Part shown: positions 1 to 7,737 of the stretch, in pieces
Position numbering within the stretch: the stretch's first letter is position 1
Layout: each line of letters starts with the position of its first letter
Assembly: GCA_964484395.1 (NCBI GenBank)
Contig: CAZAFM010000038.1
Location: 1-20,876 of the forward strand
DNA: 20,876 nucleotides
Direction of reading: 5' to 3'
Origin: CAZAFM01 sp964484395
Lineage (GTDB): Bacteria > Campylobacterota > Campylobacteria > Campylobacterales > CAZAFM01
The notes under the pieces: generated by a model
Seen by the model: the letters and a program-made list of their open reading frames with translations, nothing else
Told to the model about the DNA's origin: nothing
Databases searched by the model: none
Made by a program: the position numbers and the translations under genes

Positions 1-443
1 CGATAACTAAAGACTGCTCTTTGCTTTATGAGTGCTTTTTTGCCCTCTAGTTTTTTTGTCTCATCACCCCAAGTTTTGTTTGATTTTATCTTTTCTATGC
101 CCAACTTTTTTAGACTTGCTTCATCAAACCAAGCTCGTGGCTCATCCCAAACAAGCCTAAAATACAAGATGGAGATAAGCTCATCACCTCCTAGTAGCAT
201 GTGTATTTTGGCTCTGTAGTTTGGAAGTGTGAGTATATGCTCTATTGCACTTTTAAACCTTTCTACCTTTATTGAATTCCACTTTTTCCTATCTCTTAAC
301 TCTTTATCAATTGGCACACCGATGTCTATGTTTATATTCTCCATTATAAACTCTAGGAACTGCATTAAAGTTGCTTTTGTCATAGAGTTTATGATAGCCC
401 TAACCCTGTTTATATCAAATTCTAAAAATCTATCTTCATTCAT
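1..443 (-). CDS. Unrecognised protein, N-terminal 147 codons (runs off the left edge)
   Basis: An uninterrupted minus-strand reading frame begins at ATG 443-441 and stays open to the window edge. The start is preceded by AGGATAGAGA, a reasonable ribosome binding site. It lies 11 bases after the stop codon of the SNF2 helicase gene, so the two are very probably co-transcribed. The visible protein begins MNEDRFLEFDINRVRAI and is hydrophilic and mostly helical-looking, with many Lys, Glu and Ile. It has no signal peptide, no membrane segment and no Cys cluster. Tryptophans occur in the segment LVWDEPRAWFDEA near residues 102-114, and the end of the visible part is lysine-rich. I do not recognise a family. 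Its placement suggests a partner of the helicase, which is inference only. Forward-strand frames across this region are antisense shadows. Confidence 0.7.
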   Translation of the reverse strand, partial: MNEDRFLEFDINRVRAIINSMTKATLMQFLEFIMENINIDIGVPIDKELRDRKKWNSIKVERFKSAIEHILTLPNYRAKIHMLLGGDELISILYFRLVWDEPRAWFDEASLKKLGIEKIKSNKTWGDETKKLEGKKALIKQRAVFSY

Positions 444-454
444 TCTCTATCCTA

Positions 455-3205
455 TCATCCCAACAAAAACTCAAGCTCTTTTTGGCTTATCTGCTTAAGT
501 CCTCCATCATCACCACTTATTATCTTATCGCTAAGGTCACTTTTTAGCTCTTGAAGTTCTAGGATTTTCTCCTCTATTGTTCCTTTTGTGATCATTTTGT
601 AGCTAAAAACAGTGCTTTTTTGTCCTATCCTGTGCGCTCTATCAACCGCTTGGTTTTCAGTAGCCCTATTCCACCATGGATCAAATATAAAAACATAATC
701 AGCTGCTGTAAGGTTCAAACCAACCCCTCCGACTTTTAGTGTCATAAGCATAAGTGAGGTTTTTTTATCACTCTGAAACCTATCTACTAGCTCCTGCCTA
801 TTTCTGGTACTTCCAGTCATCATCAGATACTCCATGCCTAGCTCCTCAGCCTTAGCTCCTATAGCATCCAGACTTCCTAAAAAGTTAGCAAATATCAGCA
901 CCTTGTGGTGGTTAGCAACTATATCTTCTAGCATCTCAAACATACTCTCTATCTGTGAAGATGGTATCTCTTCATTACTCTTTAGCTCAGGAACAGAGGC
1001 GATTTGTCGCAGGTCATTAAATGCTTGAAATATAGCAAACTTAGATCCATCTATCCCATTTATAGCTATCTGTTTTTCTAACACCGCCCTGTAGTAGTCT
1101 CTCTGTCTGTTATAAAGTGCTTTTTGCTTCTCATCCATATCTACATATACTACCTGCTCTTGTTTTGGCGGGAGGTCTTTTAGTACATCTGCTTTTAGTC
1201 GTCTTAGGATAAAGGGGGAGATTTTTGCTTTTAAAATCTCTACAACCTCCTCACTATCCTCTGTCTGTATAGGGGCTGCATAATCTTTTTTGAAGTGGCT
1301 GATAGAGCCAAACATTCCGCTATTGATAAACCTAAAAAGTGAGTATAGTTCAAAAAGTGAGTTCTCTATAGGCGTACCACTTAGGGCAAATCTATGCTTG
1401 GCACTTAGAAGCATAACCGCTTTTGAGGCGAGGGAGTCTGTGTTTTTGATGTTTTGAGACTCATCAAGGATTACTGTATCAAACTCTAAATCTTTTAGTA
1501 TCTCTATGTCATTTCTGACAATCGCGTAGGTGCTAAGTATAAGATTGTAGTTTTTTATCTCTTTATGCTCTCTATCGCTTCCATAGTAGAGGTAGTAGCT
1601 TAGATTTGGAGCGAACTTTTTTAGCTCATTTTGCCAGTTGACTAGCAGACTTTTTGGCATGACAATAAGAGTTGGAGCTTTACAAGCAGGATATATGAGT
1701 GAAAGTAGTCCTATAGTTTGGATAGTTTTACCAAGCCCCATATCATCTGCCAAGCAACCCCCAAAGCCGTTATCATAGAGGTACTTTAGCCACTTTATCC
1801 CCTCTTTTTGATACTCTCTTAGCTTTACATTTTTTAGCGTTGGGAGGTTTGATTTTGACTTTTTTAGCTTTGCGAATCCTTCATAAAACTCTCTTGATTT
1901 TTTAAATGGTGTCTGGTTTTTTTGAGCGATAATCTTCTCTATTTCAGGTAGGTCAAAAAATGAGACCCTTATCTTTTTGCCCTCTTTTTTAAATATCCGC
2001 TCAAGCCTCTTGATGTAGTTTGGGTTGATGATACACTTCTCTCCGTTACTTAGCGGAATGTAGGAGTTTTTCTTAAACATATCTATCATCTCAAAAAGCT
2101 CAAAACTCTGCCCATCTATATCTACACTCACTTCAGACCTATCTAGAAAATCAACCCTGTTTTTAAACTCAACATTCAATCGTGGCTCTTTGGCAGTGTA
2201 TTTGTAGGCTTTTAGCTTCTCACTTCCATACAGTTCACAACTATCAAGAAGTGAGTGGAGATGCTCAAATATAAACTCACTAGCAATCTCTCCATCAACA
2301 ACAAAAAGCCCCTCCTCCTCGCTAAAAGAGGCATCTTTTATCTTTCTTTTGATGCTGTTTAGGTTTTTGTAGATGTTTGCATAGTTTTCAAAAACCTCAG
2401 CAAAGTCACACTCGTAGATATTTATGGACTTTTCAAACTCATTTATTAGAGCTACTTTTGTGATATTGTAGTCATTAAAAAACTGAGGTGTGAGTTTCCC
2501 AATAGTAGCAGAGACTTTTAAGATAAGCTCATTTTCAGCTGTTACTTTTTCAAAGATGATTGCTGGTTTTATGGACTTTTTTTCATCCCTATAGACTATC
2601 TCATAGTCATCATAGACAATGTCGATGTTTTGGAAGTGAGTAGCTACAATACTTAGTATCTCCTCTACTCTATCACTCTCTATGCTGGTACTAAACCTAG
2701 AAAATGTCCCATAATTATCACCTATACTATCAATGTTTAGTACTTTCTTACCTGCTAACACATACTCAGGAGATATAAACTCAAAAGTTGCTTCTTCTAA
2801 GATTTGTGGTGTTATGGTGATTTTTTTCTCACTATCTTTAAGGAGAAGTCTTGCTCTAGCTTTTTTTGGTTCAAAGGAGAGGTTTGTATCTTTGTAGTAA
2901 AAGCTATCTTGCTTATGATATAGAAGCTCTAGGAGTTTTGGGTGTCTGTGTAAGTAAACTCTGTTTTTACTCTCTCCCCAAGAGATGTTGAAAAAATCCT
3001 CCTCTTTATACTCCTCAAGAAGTTGCAACATCTCCCTATCTACACCATTATAAACCCTATAATCAAGGTTTTTAAGAGACTTACCATTTCTATCCACAAC
3101 ATCAACAAATGCACCATTTTCATCAAACTCAAGCTGATACTTTATATCACCTCTCTCTTTTGCACGGGTCAAAAAGCTCTTTTGCTGCTTAAAAACATCC
3201 AACAT
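455..3205 (-). CDS. SNF2-family DEAD/DEAH-box helicase (HepA-like ATPase)
   Basis: A 916-residue SNF2-type double-stranded DNA translocase. The C-terminal half carries the full set of helicase motifs: Walker A DDMGLGKT with K493, motif Ia PTLIVMPKSLLVNW, motif II DESQ at 581-584, motif III LSGTPIENS near 610, motif V GGVGLNLTAAD, and motif VI with AVDRAHRIGQ near 850. Proteins of this type use ATP to move along DNA and displace bound proteins; the specific role here is unknown. The N-terminal ~450 residues resemble the bacterial SNF2-associated region but show no CxC...CxH SWIM zinc finger, which many bacterial relatives have. The start ATG 3205-3203 has AGG a few bases upstream. It follows the ATPase gene by 42 bases and precedes an unknown gene by 11 bases. 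Family assignment is secure, substrate is not. Confidence 0.93.
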   Translation of the reverse strand: MLDVFKQQKSFLTRAKERGDIKYQLEFDENGAFVDVVDRNGKSLKNLDYRVYNGVDREMLQLLEEYKEEDFFNISWGESKNRVYLHRHPKLLELLYHKQDSFYYKDTNLSFEPKKARARLLLKDSEKKITITPQILEEATFEFISPEYVLAGKKVLNIDSIGDNYGTFSRFSTSIESDRVEEILSIVATHFQNIDIVYDDYEIVYRDEKKSIKPAIIFEKVTAENELILKVSATIGKLTPQFFNDYNITKVALINEFEKSINIYECDFAEVFENYANIYKNLNSIKRKIKDASFSEEEGLFVVDGEIASEFIFEHLHSLLDSCELYGSEKLKAYKYTAKEPRLNVEFKNRVDFLDRSEVSVDIDGQSFELFEMIDMFKKNSYIPLSNGEKCIINPNYIKRLERIFKKEGKKIRVSFFDLPEIEKIIAQKNQTPFKKSREFYEGFAKLKKSKSNLPTLKNVKLREYQKEGIKWLKYLYDNGFGGCLADDMGLGKTIQTIGLLSLIYPACKAPTLIVMPKSLLVNWQNELKKFAPNLSYYLYYGSDREHKEIKNYNLILSTYAIVRNDIEILKDLEFDTVILDESQNIKNTDSLASKAVMLLSAKHRFALSGTPIENSLFELYSLFRFINSGMFGSISHFKKDYAAPIQTEDSEEVVEILKAKISPFILRRLKADVLKDLPPKQEQVVYVDMDEKQKALYNRQRDYYRAVLEKQIAINGIDGSKFAIFQAFNDLRQIASVPELKSNEEIPSSQIESMFEMLEDIVANHHKVLIFANFLGSLDAIGAKAEELGMEYLMMTGSTRNRQELVDRFQSDKKTSLMLMTLKVGGVGLNLTAADYVFIFDPWWNRATENQAVDRAHRIGQKSTVFSYKMITKGTIEEKILELQELKSDLSDKIISGDDGGLKQISQKELEFLLG

Positions 3206-3247
3206 CTATCTACCTAAACTTTTTAGTAATTTTTACATATCAGCACT

Positions 3248-4603
3248 TCAAAGTAGATTATCAGATACTAGAACGATATCCTGATTTTGAAGATGTTTTA
3301 GCTCCTCTGTAAAACCACTTTTACTAAAGAGTATGTAGTGCCTTATAGGGAGATTACTATCAATCTTTTTTGCTTTTTTTTGAAGGTTCTGAAGTATATC
3401 TACACCTACTTTTTTATTTGAGTATTTACACTCTGCTACTATTAGAAAATCTTCACCAATACCTACTGCATCTATCTCTTCTTTACTATCCCACCATCTT
3501 CCGCACCGATGTAGGTCATAGTTTTTGAGTAGATATGATATGACTAGTCTTTCATATACTGGGGATATGAAGCTATTAAAATCAGCTTTGATTTTTTTTA
3601 ACACATAGTTTGTATTTCCCATCTCTAGCTGGCTTTTAAAAGGCAGTACATAGCTAAACCAGAACCTAAAAAAGTTATCTTTTATAAAATAAAGCCCTTT
3701 TTTGCTCTTTTGTGGGTTTTTTTCAGTTACTGGAACATCTTTATAGATTATATCAAGCTCAATAAGCTTAGAGATAAATGATGTGATGTTTTGTACATTT
3801 TTGTCAAGCTTTCCTGCAATATTTCCTATCTTATGCTCACCACTTGCGATAACTTCTAGAATTGAAAAATATGTTATTGGCTCATTTACCTCATTTTGAA
3901 GTATAAATTGAGGTTCATTATAGAGATAACTACCACTATTTAAGATATTTTTTTCTATGTTTTCAAAAATATCACCACTATCTACAAACATCTCTAAATA
4001 CTTTGGCACACCATAAAGCACGCTATATAATTCTATAAGCTCCTCACTGCTCTTTTTTGGAAAAAACTCTTTTAGATACTCAAACTCTATAGCTTCAAGC
4101 TTTATTGCACTTGTCCGCCTTCCATAAAGAGGGGAGTTATAAGAGAGGGTTTGCTCATACATCATAGAGATGATTGAGCCACAAAGTATAAGATGGATGT
4201 TTTTACTCTTAAGTAGCTCATCTACAATATACTGAAACTGTGAAGGGATGGAGTTATCAATCTTTGAGAGATACTGAAACTCATCGATAATAATCACAAG
4301 CTTTTTATCAAACTCTCTTTGTGAGAGATACTCAAAAAGCTGTTTTACATCTTTTATATCTAAACTTCTTAAAAAACTATCATCTAAAAAATCAGCTACT
4401 ATCTCTTTAAATCTGTTTAAAATAATGTTGAGGTTTTCTAATGTTGCTAAAAAGTAGACTGATGGCTTATCTACGATATACTCTTTTAAAAGTGTAGTTT
4501 TACCTACTCGCCTTCGTCCATATAAGACTGTAAAGCAAAACTTATCACTACTATACTCATCATTTAAAAGCCCTAACTCTTTTTGTCTATTTGCAAACAT
4601 CAT
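3248..4603 (-). CDS. AAA-type ATPase with C-terminal DUF234 nuclease-like domain
   Basis: A 451-residue protein of the 'archaeal ATPase'/DUF234 group. Residues 29-37 are the Walker A motif GRRRVGKTT, and 104-110 are the Walker B motif IIIDEFQ. A sensor-like LILCGS lies at 138-143, and a winged-helix-like region falls at about 236-290. The C-terminal part has E375, D378 and ECK at 391-393, in the order expected for a PD-(D/E)XK nuclease-like fold. Members are common in archaea and scattered in bacteria. Their function is poorly known; DNA binding or processing is inferred. Two ATGs are adjacent (4603 and 4600). AAGG at 4607-4610 is better spaced for the second, so the real start may be one residue later. 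An AT-rich promoter region with a dyad lies just upstream. Confidence 0.88.
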   Translation of the reverse strand: MMFANRQKELGLLNDEYSSDKFCFTVLYGRRRVGKTTLLKEYIVDKPSVYFLATLENLNIILNRFKEIVADFLDDSFLRSLDIKDVKQLFEYLSQREFDKKLVIIIDEFQYLSKIDNSIPSQFQYIVDELLKSKNIHLILCGSIISMMYEQTLSYNSPLYGRRTSAIKLEAIEFEYLKEFFPKKSSEELIELYSVLYGVPKYLEMFVDSGDIFENIEKNILNSGSYLYNEPQFILQNEVNEPITYFSILEVIASGEHKIGNIAGKLDKNVQNITSFISKLIELDIIYKDVPVTEKNPQKSKKGLYFIKDNFFRFWFSYVLPFKSQLEMGNTNYVLKKIKADFNSFISPVYERLVISYLLKNYDLHRCGRWWDSKEEIDAVGIGEDFLIVAECKYSNKKVGVDILQNLQKKAKKIDSNLPIRHYILFSKSGFTEELKHLQNQDIVLVSDNLL

Positions 4604-4613
4604 CTACCTTTAA

Positions 4614-4644
4614 TCGTTTTTATATTATAATAATACAAAAACGA
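4614..4644. promoter_or_regulatory. Perfect 8-bp inverted repeat over the ATPase promoter region
   Basis: TCGTTTTT at 4614-4621 and AAAAACGA at 4637-4644 are exact reverse complements, separated by 15 AT-rich bases. On the minus strand the spacer includes TATAAT (complement of 4624-4629), a consensus -10 box about 20 bases before the ATPase start codon. A dyad flanking a -10 box suggests an operator, perhaps for autoregulation. In such AT-rich DNA a chance match is possible. Confidence 0.35.
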
Positions 4645-4679
4645 ACTTATAGCTTTCTTTAAATAAATCTTGTTGATGA

Positions 4680-4685
4680 TATAAT
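4680..4685 (+). promoter_or_regulatory. Putative -10 box for the DUF2798-like gene
   Basis: TATAAT matches the sigma-70 -10 consensus exactly and ends 6 bases before the ATG at 4692. TTTAAA at 4658-4663 could serve as a weak -35 with a 16-base spacer. If used, transcription would begin at or within a base or two of the start codon. No Shine-Dalgarno-like sequence lies between this box and the ATG. Confidence 0.4.
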
Positions 4686-4691
4686 AAAAAT

Positions 4692-4919
4692 ATGATACCT
4701 AGAAAATACGAACTTATAACTTTTGCTTTTATTATGAGTCTTTTGATGTCTTTTTTGATGAGCTTCTTTATCACAGCTGTTCTAGAGGGATTTAGCTCAG
4801 AGTTTGTCTCTGAATGGATGAGGGCATTTATCACTGCGTGGGTTATTGCATTTCCTGTAGCTACTTTTGTAGTACCAGTTGTGAGAAAGAGCGTGCATAA
4901 GCTAGTTAAGAGCGACTAA
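4692..4919 (+). CDS. Small DUF2798-like two-helix membrane protein
   Basis: A 75-residue protein with two predicted membrane helices. The first is at about residues 8-30 (LITFAFIMSLLMSFLMSFF) and the second at about 44-64 (AFITAWVIAFPVATFVVP), followed by a basic tail. The pattern of an N-terminal PRKY, Met/Ser-rich first helix, a W..AF..AW..AFP motif and a final P.VR matches the DUF2798 family, whose function is unknown. The start aligns with the family N-terminus even though no ribosome binding site is seen. It is the only plus-strand gene between two minus-strand groups. It overlaps the 3' end of gpt by 14 bases. An antisense open frame at 4625-4834 is less convincing, because it lacks any family resemblance. 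Confidence 0.8.
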   Translation: MIPRKYELITFAFIMSLLMSFLMSFFITAVLEGFSSEFVSEWMRAFITAWVIAFPVATFVVPVVRKSVHKLVKSD

Positions 4920-5352
4920 GCAAGTCCACCTCCCAGAAAAAATCAATCCAATCAGGCGCCTCTTTTGCATAAAAATCAGGCATAAAAACTGCACTTTTTT
5001 TATAAAACAAAACTGCGGTTTTAAACTCAATATCGGGGTTTATTTCACCTAGTACTTCGTGGATTTTGTGCATACTTCTGCCACTATCTATAATCTCATC
5101 TACTATCAAGACCTTCTTGCTCTCACCTAGATTTGGGATGTTGAAGATTTTGATATCACTTTTCTGCTCTCTTCCTTGATAAGATACTGCATTTATACTA
5201 TACACCTCCCTCATATCAAGGGCGATAGATAAAAAGTGCGCCATCGTAAGCCCGCCTCTAGCGATACCCAAAATAGCATCAGGAGTAAAATCAAGCTTAT
5301 CTATAAGAGTAAACATATCTGAGCGAAAATTTTCATAACTATAATAAAGCAA
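4906..5352 (-). CDS. gpt: Purine phosphoribosyltransferase, Helicobacter Gpt-like
   Basis: A 148-residue type I phosphoribosyltransferase that should join PRPP to guanine, xanthine and/or hypoxanthine in cytoplasmic purine salvage. The PRPP-binding loop is VLIVDEIIDSGRS at residues 81-93, with the acidic pair D85-E86. ARGG at 31-34 is the pyrophosphate-binding loop region. The C-terminal APDWIDFFWEVDL closely resembles what I recall of Helicobacter pylori Gpt (HP0735), which supports the name. The start is TTG at 5352-5350: there is no ATG in position, and AGGAGG (complement of 5357-5362) lies 4 bases upstream and overlaps the stop codon of the permease gene, indicating translational coupling. 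It is the last gene of the regulator-mqnE-permease-gpt unit. Exact base preference cannot be read from sequence. Confidence 0.88.
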   Translation of the reverse strand: MLYYSYENFRSDMFTLIDKLDFTPDAILGIARGGLTMAHFLSIALDMREVYSINAVSYQGREQKSDIKIFNIPNLGESKKVLIVDEIIDSGRSMHKIHEVLGEINPDIEFKTAVLFYKKSAVFMPDFYAKEAPDWIDFFWEVDLLSRS

Positions 5353-5356
5353 GCTA

Positions 5357-5362
5357 CCTCCT
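5357..5362 (-). promoter_or_regulatory. Strong ribosome binding site that sets the TTG start of gpt
   Basis: The minus strand reads AGGAGG here, 4 bases before TTG 5352-5350. The site overlaps the permease stop codon TAG (complement of 5361-5363). Ribosomes ending the permease could therefore restart on gpt. Confidence 0.7.
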
Positions 5363-6656
5363 AATGGCTAAATATAAATGGAATAAAGCTTATAAGTGCT
5401 AGTAGTACAAGTCCTCTGTTTATCTTAGAAAACTCTCCATTTACAAGGCGTAAAAACAGATAGATGATAAACCCAGCTGCAAGTCCATTAGTAATAGAAA
5501 AAGTAAGAGGCATAAGAAGCACAATAAAAAAACTAGGAATAAGCAGAGCATAATCACTATAATCAATCTTCCCAAGCTCGCTAAACATAAGTACTCCGAC
5601 AAAAACAAGTACAGGATATATAGCATTTGGTGGAATAGCTTTAAAAAGTGGTAACATAAAAAGTGTCAGCACAAAAAAGAGCCCAGTAAAAACTGCGCTC
5701 AATCCAGTCCTACCTCCCTCCTCTACACCACTTGCACTCTCTATAAAAGCCGTTGTTGTACTAACTCCAAGCAAAGAGCCACCAACAGTAGCTGCTGCAT
5801 CTACTTCTAAGGTTTTTTGAAGCTCCTTATTCCCCTCTCCTTCAAACATACCAGCCCTAAATCCCACACCACTAAGAGTTCCAAGTGAGTCAAACATATC
5901 TGTAATCATAAAAGTCAATATCACAGGGATTAGAGAAAGACTAAGGGCTGAGAGTATATCAAGCTCAAAAGCTATAGGAGCAATAGAAGCTGGAGCGCTA
6001 AAAACCCCTTCTGGTAGACTCCCTAAACCAAAAATCCAACCGACAATGGAGGTTATAACTATAGCTATAATAAACGCACCTTTTACCCTTTTTATGCTCA
6101 AAACAGCAACAAGAAGTATCCCAAAAACTCCAAGCAACACATGAGGGTCTAAAAAACTTCCAAGTGCAACAAAAGTAGCATCGTTTGCGACTATGACACC
6201 CATCTGCTTAAGCCCTATAAAAGCCAAAAAAGCCCCTATCCCAGCACTTATAGCTCGTCTAAGATCAGTAGGAATAGACTCTATTATCCACCGTCTAAAG
6301 CTAGTAAGCGAGAGAGCCAAAAAAAGCACACCAGAGATAAAAACCACTCCCAAAGCACTCTGCCAAGGTATCCCCATCCCAAGCACAAGCCCAAAAGTAA
6401 AGTAAGCATTCAACCCCATCCCCACACTCATGGCAATTGGAGTATTTGCCCATAAACCATTTAGTATGGTGGCAAATATAGTTATCAAAGCCGTAGCACT
6501 CACGAGTGCTTCCATAGGCATCCCAGTATTACTCATGATAATAGCATTTACAGGAACTATATACATCATAGTCAAAAATGTAGTAAACCCAGCCAAAGCC
6601 TCAGTCTTGACATCACTCCCATGCTCTTGAAGTCTAAATCTTTGCAGTAAACTCAT
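5361..6656 (-). CDS. NCS2-family purine permease (AzgA/PbuG-type)
   Basis: A roughly 431-residue, highly hydrophobic inner-membrane transporter with about 12-14 membrane segments. The N-terminal signature TEALAGFTTFLTMMYIVPVN and the later SVGMGLNAYF are typical of the hypoxanthine/guanine or adenine permeases of the AzgA/PbuG group, which are proton symporters. A conserved segment TTTAFIESASGVEEGGRTGL lies near the middle. An upstream ATG at 6668 would add four residues but has no ribosome binding site. The ATG at 6656-6654 is preceded by GGAG 6 bases upstream (complement of 6663-6666), so I chose it. It follows mqnE by 34 bases with this start, or 22 with the longer one, and precedes gpt by 8 bases. 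Co-location with gpt points to purine import for salvage. The substrate among the purines is not resolvable by eye. Confidence 0.9.
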   Translation of the reverse strand: MSLLQRFRLQEHGSDVKTEALAGFTTFLTMMYIVPVNAIIMSNTGMPMEALVSATALITIFATILNGLWANTPIAMSVGMGLNAYFTFGLVLGMGIPWQSALGVVFISGVLFLALSLTSFRRWIIESIPTDLRRAISAGIGAFLAFIGLKQMGVIVANDATFVALGSFLDPHVLLGVFGILLVAVLSIKRVKGAFIIAIVITSIVGWIFGLGSLPEGVFSAPASIAPIAFELDILSALSLSLIPVILTFMITDMFDSLGTLSGVGFRAGMFEGEGNKELQKTLEVDAAATVGGSLLGVSTTTAFIESASGVEEGGRTGLSAVFTGLFFVLTLFMLPLFKAIPPNAIYPVLVFVGVLMFSELGKIDYSDYALLIPSFFIVLLMPLTFSITNGLAAGFIIYLFLRLVNGEFSKINRGLVLLALISFIPFIFSH

Positions 6657-6690
6657 TGCACTCTCCATTAGTTATCTGTTTACTAAGCCC

Positions 6691-7737
6691 CTAAAACTCT
6701 CTTAGCTCATTATACATACTATCTCTCTCTACTGGAATAAAACCAGCGTCTTTTATTTTGTGGATAAACTCACTTAGTTCTATGCCTTTGGAGCTATCTG
6801 CACCTGCGGCGGAGTTTATGGACTCTTTTTGGATTGTTCCATCCATATCATCTGCACCGAATTCTTGCGCTACTAGAGCTAAGTTTATTGTTGAAGTTAC
6901 CCAGTAGGCTTTTAGGTGGGGGATGTTTTCAAGTACTACTCTTGCTATGGCATAGGTTTTTAGTATCTCTACTCCACTAGCTTCACTTTTTACATCTAGG
7001 TAGTTGTTTTTGGTCTGATACAGAAGTGGAATGAAGCAGTTGAACCCTCCATACTCCTCTTGTAAAGACTTCAGTCTTAGCATATGGTCTATCCTGTTTT
7101 GTCTACTCTCTATGTGACCAAAGAGCATTGTTGCATTGCTCTTTTTGCCCATTTTGTGCCATAGTCTATGTATCTCTAGCCAATCTTTTGAGCTTACTTT
7201 ACCTTTGCATATCCTATCTCTTAAGCTCTCATCAAATATCTCTGCTCCACCCCCTGGCATACTATCCACACCACTATCTATCATTATCTTTAGTATATCT
7301 TCATAGCTTTTTCCACTCTCTCTACTAAAAAACTCAACCTCAGCAGCAGTAAGAGCCTTTAGGTGTATATCAGGGAAGTTACTTTTTATCTCACTAAAGA
7401 CTTTTGAATAAAACTCTATCCCCATTCTAGGGTTGTGAGCACCTACTATGTGAATCTCTTTTGCTCCACTTTTTTTAGCTATCTCTACTTCATTTTTTAT
7501 CTCTTCTAGACTCATTTCGTATGGGTTTGGATTTTTTCGATTTGCACTAAATGCACAGAATTTACATATATCAGCACAGATATTTGTAGGATTTATGTGG
7601 CGATTGAGATTAAAGAAGACCTTTTTATCGTATAGCTTCTCTCTTATGTTTTGTGCTTTTTTTGCAAGAGAGAAAAGATCATCTTCATACTGTTTTGAAA
7701 GATTTGTTATAAGACTCTTATCTACATTTACTGACAT
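6691..7737 (-). CDS. mqnE: Aminofutalosine synthase, radical SAM
   Basis: A 348-residue radical SAM enzyme of the futalosine menaquinone pathway. It adds the adenosyl radical of SAM to 3-[(1-carboxyvinyl)oxy]benzoate to form 6-amino-6-deoxyfutalosine in the cytoplasm. The [4Fe-4S] cluster motif is C54xxxC58xxC61 within NICADICKFCAF. MPGGGAEIF and KMGKKSNATMLFGH are the MqnE-type signatures that separate it from MqnC and CofG relatives. Length is normal. AGGGA lies about 5 bases before ATG 7737-7735. Its first codons overlap the end of the upstream REC-PAS gene by 10 bases, so translation is probably coupled. Campylobacterota generally make menaquinone this way, so the gene is expected to be essential for respiration. 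Confidence 0.93.
   Translation of the reverse strand: MSVNVDKSLITNLSKQYEDDLFSLAKKAQNIREKLYDKKVFFNLNRHINPTNICADICKFCAFSANRKNPNPYEMSLEEIKNEVEIAKKSGAKEIHIVGAHNPRMGIEFYSKVFSEIKSNFPDIHLKALTAAEVEFFSRESGKSYEDILKIMIDSGVDSMPGGGAEIFDESLRDRICKGKVSSKDWLEIHRLWHKMGKKSNATMLFGHIESRQNRIDHMLRLKSLQEEYGGFNCFIPLLYQTKNNYLDVKSEASGVEILKTYAIARVVLENIPHLKAYWVTSTINLALVAQEFGADDMDGTIQKESINSAAGADSSKGIELSEFIHKIKDAGFIPVERDSMYNELREF

Noticed and set aside
28..498. Two plus-strand open frames (28-219 and 229-498) as small hydrophobic proteins
   Set aside because: They are antisense to a continuous minus-strand frame with a ribosome binding site and operon position. Their Phe/Leu/Ser-rich make-up is what antisense of Lys/Glu-rich coding gives.
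4625..4834. Minus-strand 69-residue open frame opposite the DUF2798-like gene
   Set aside because: No family resemblance. The plus strand has a clear two-helix membrane protein with a DUF2798 pattern.
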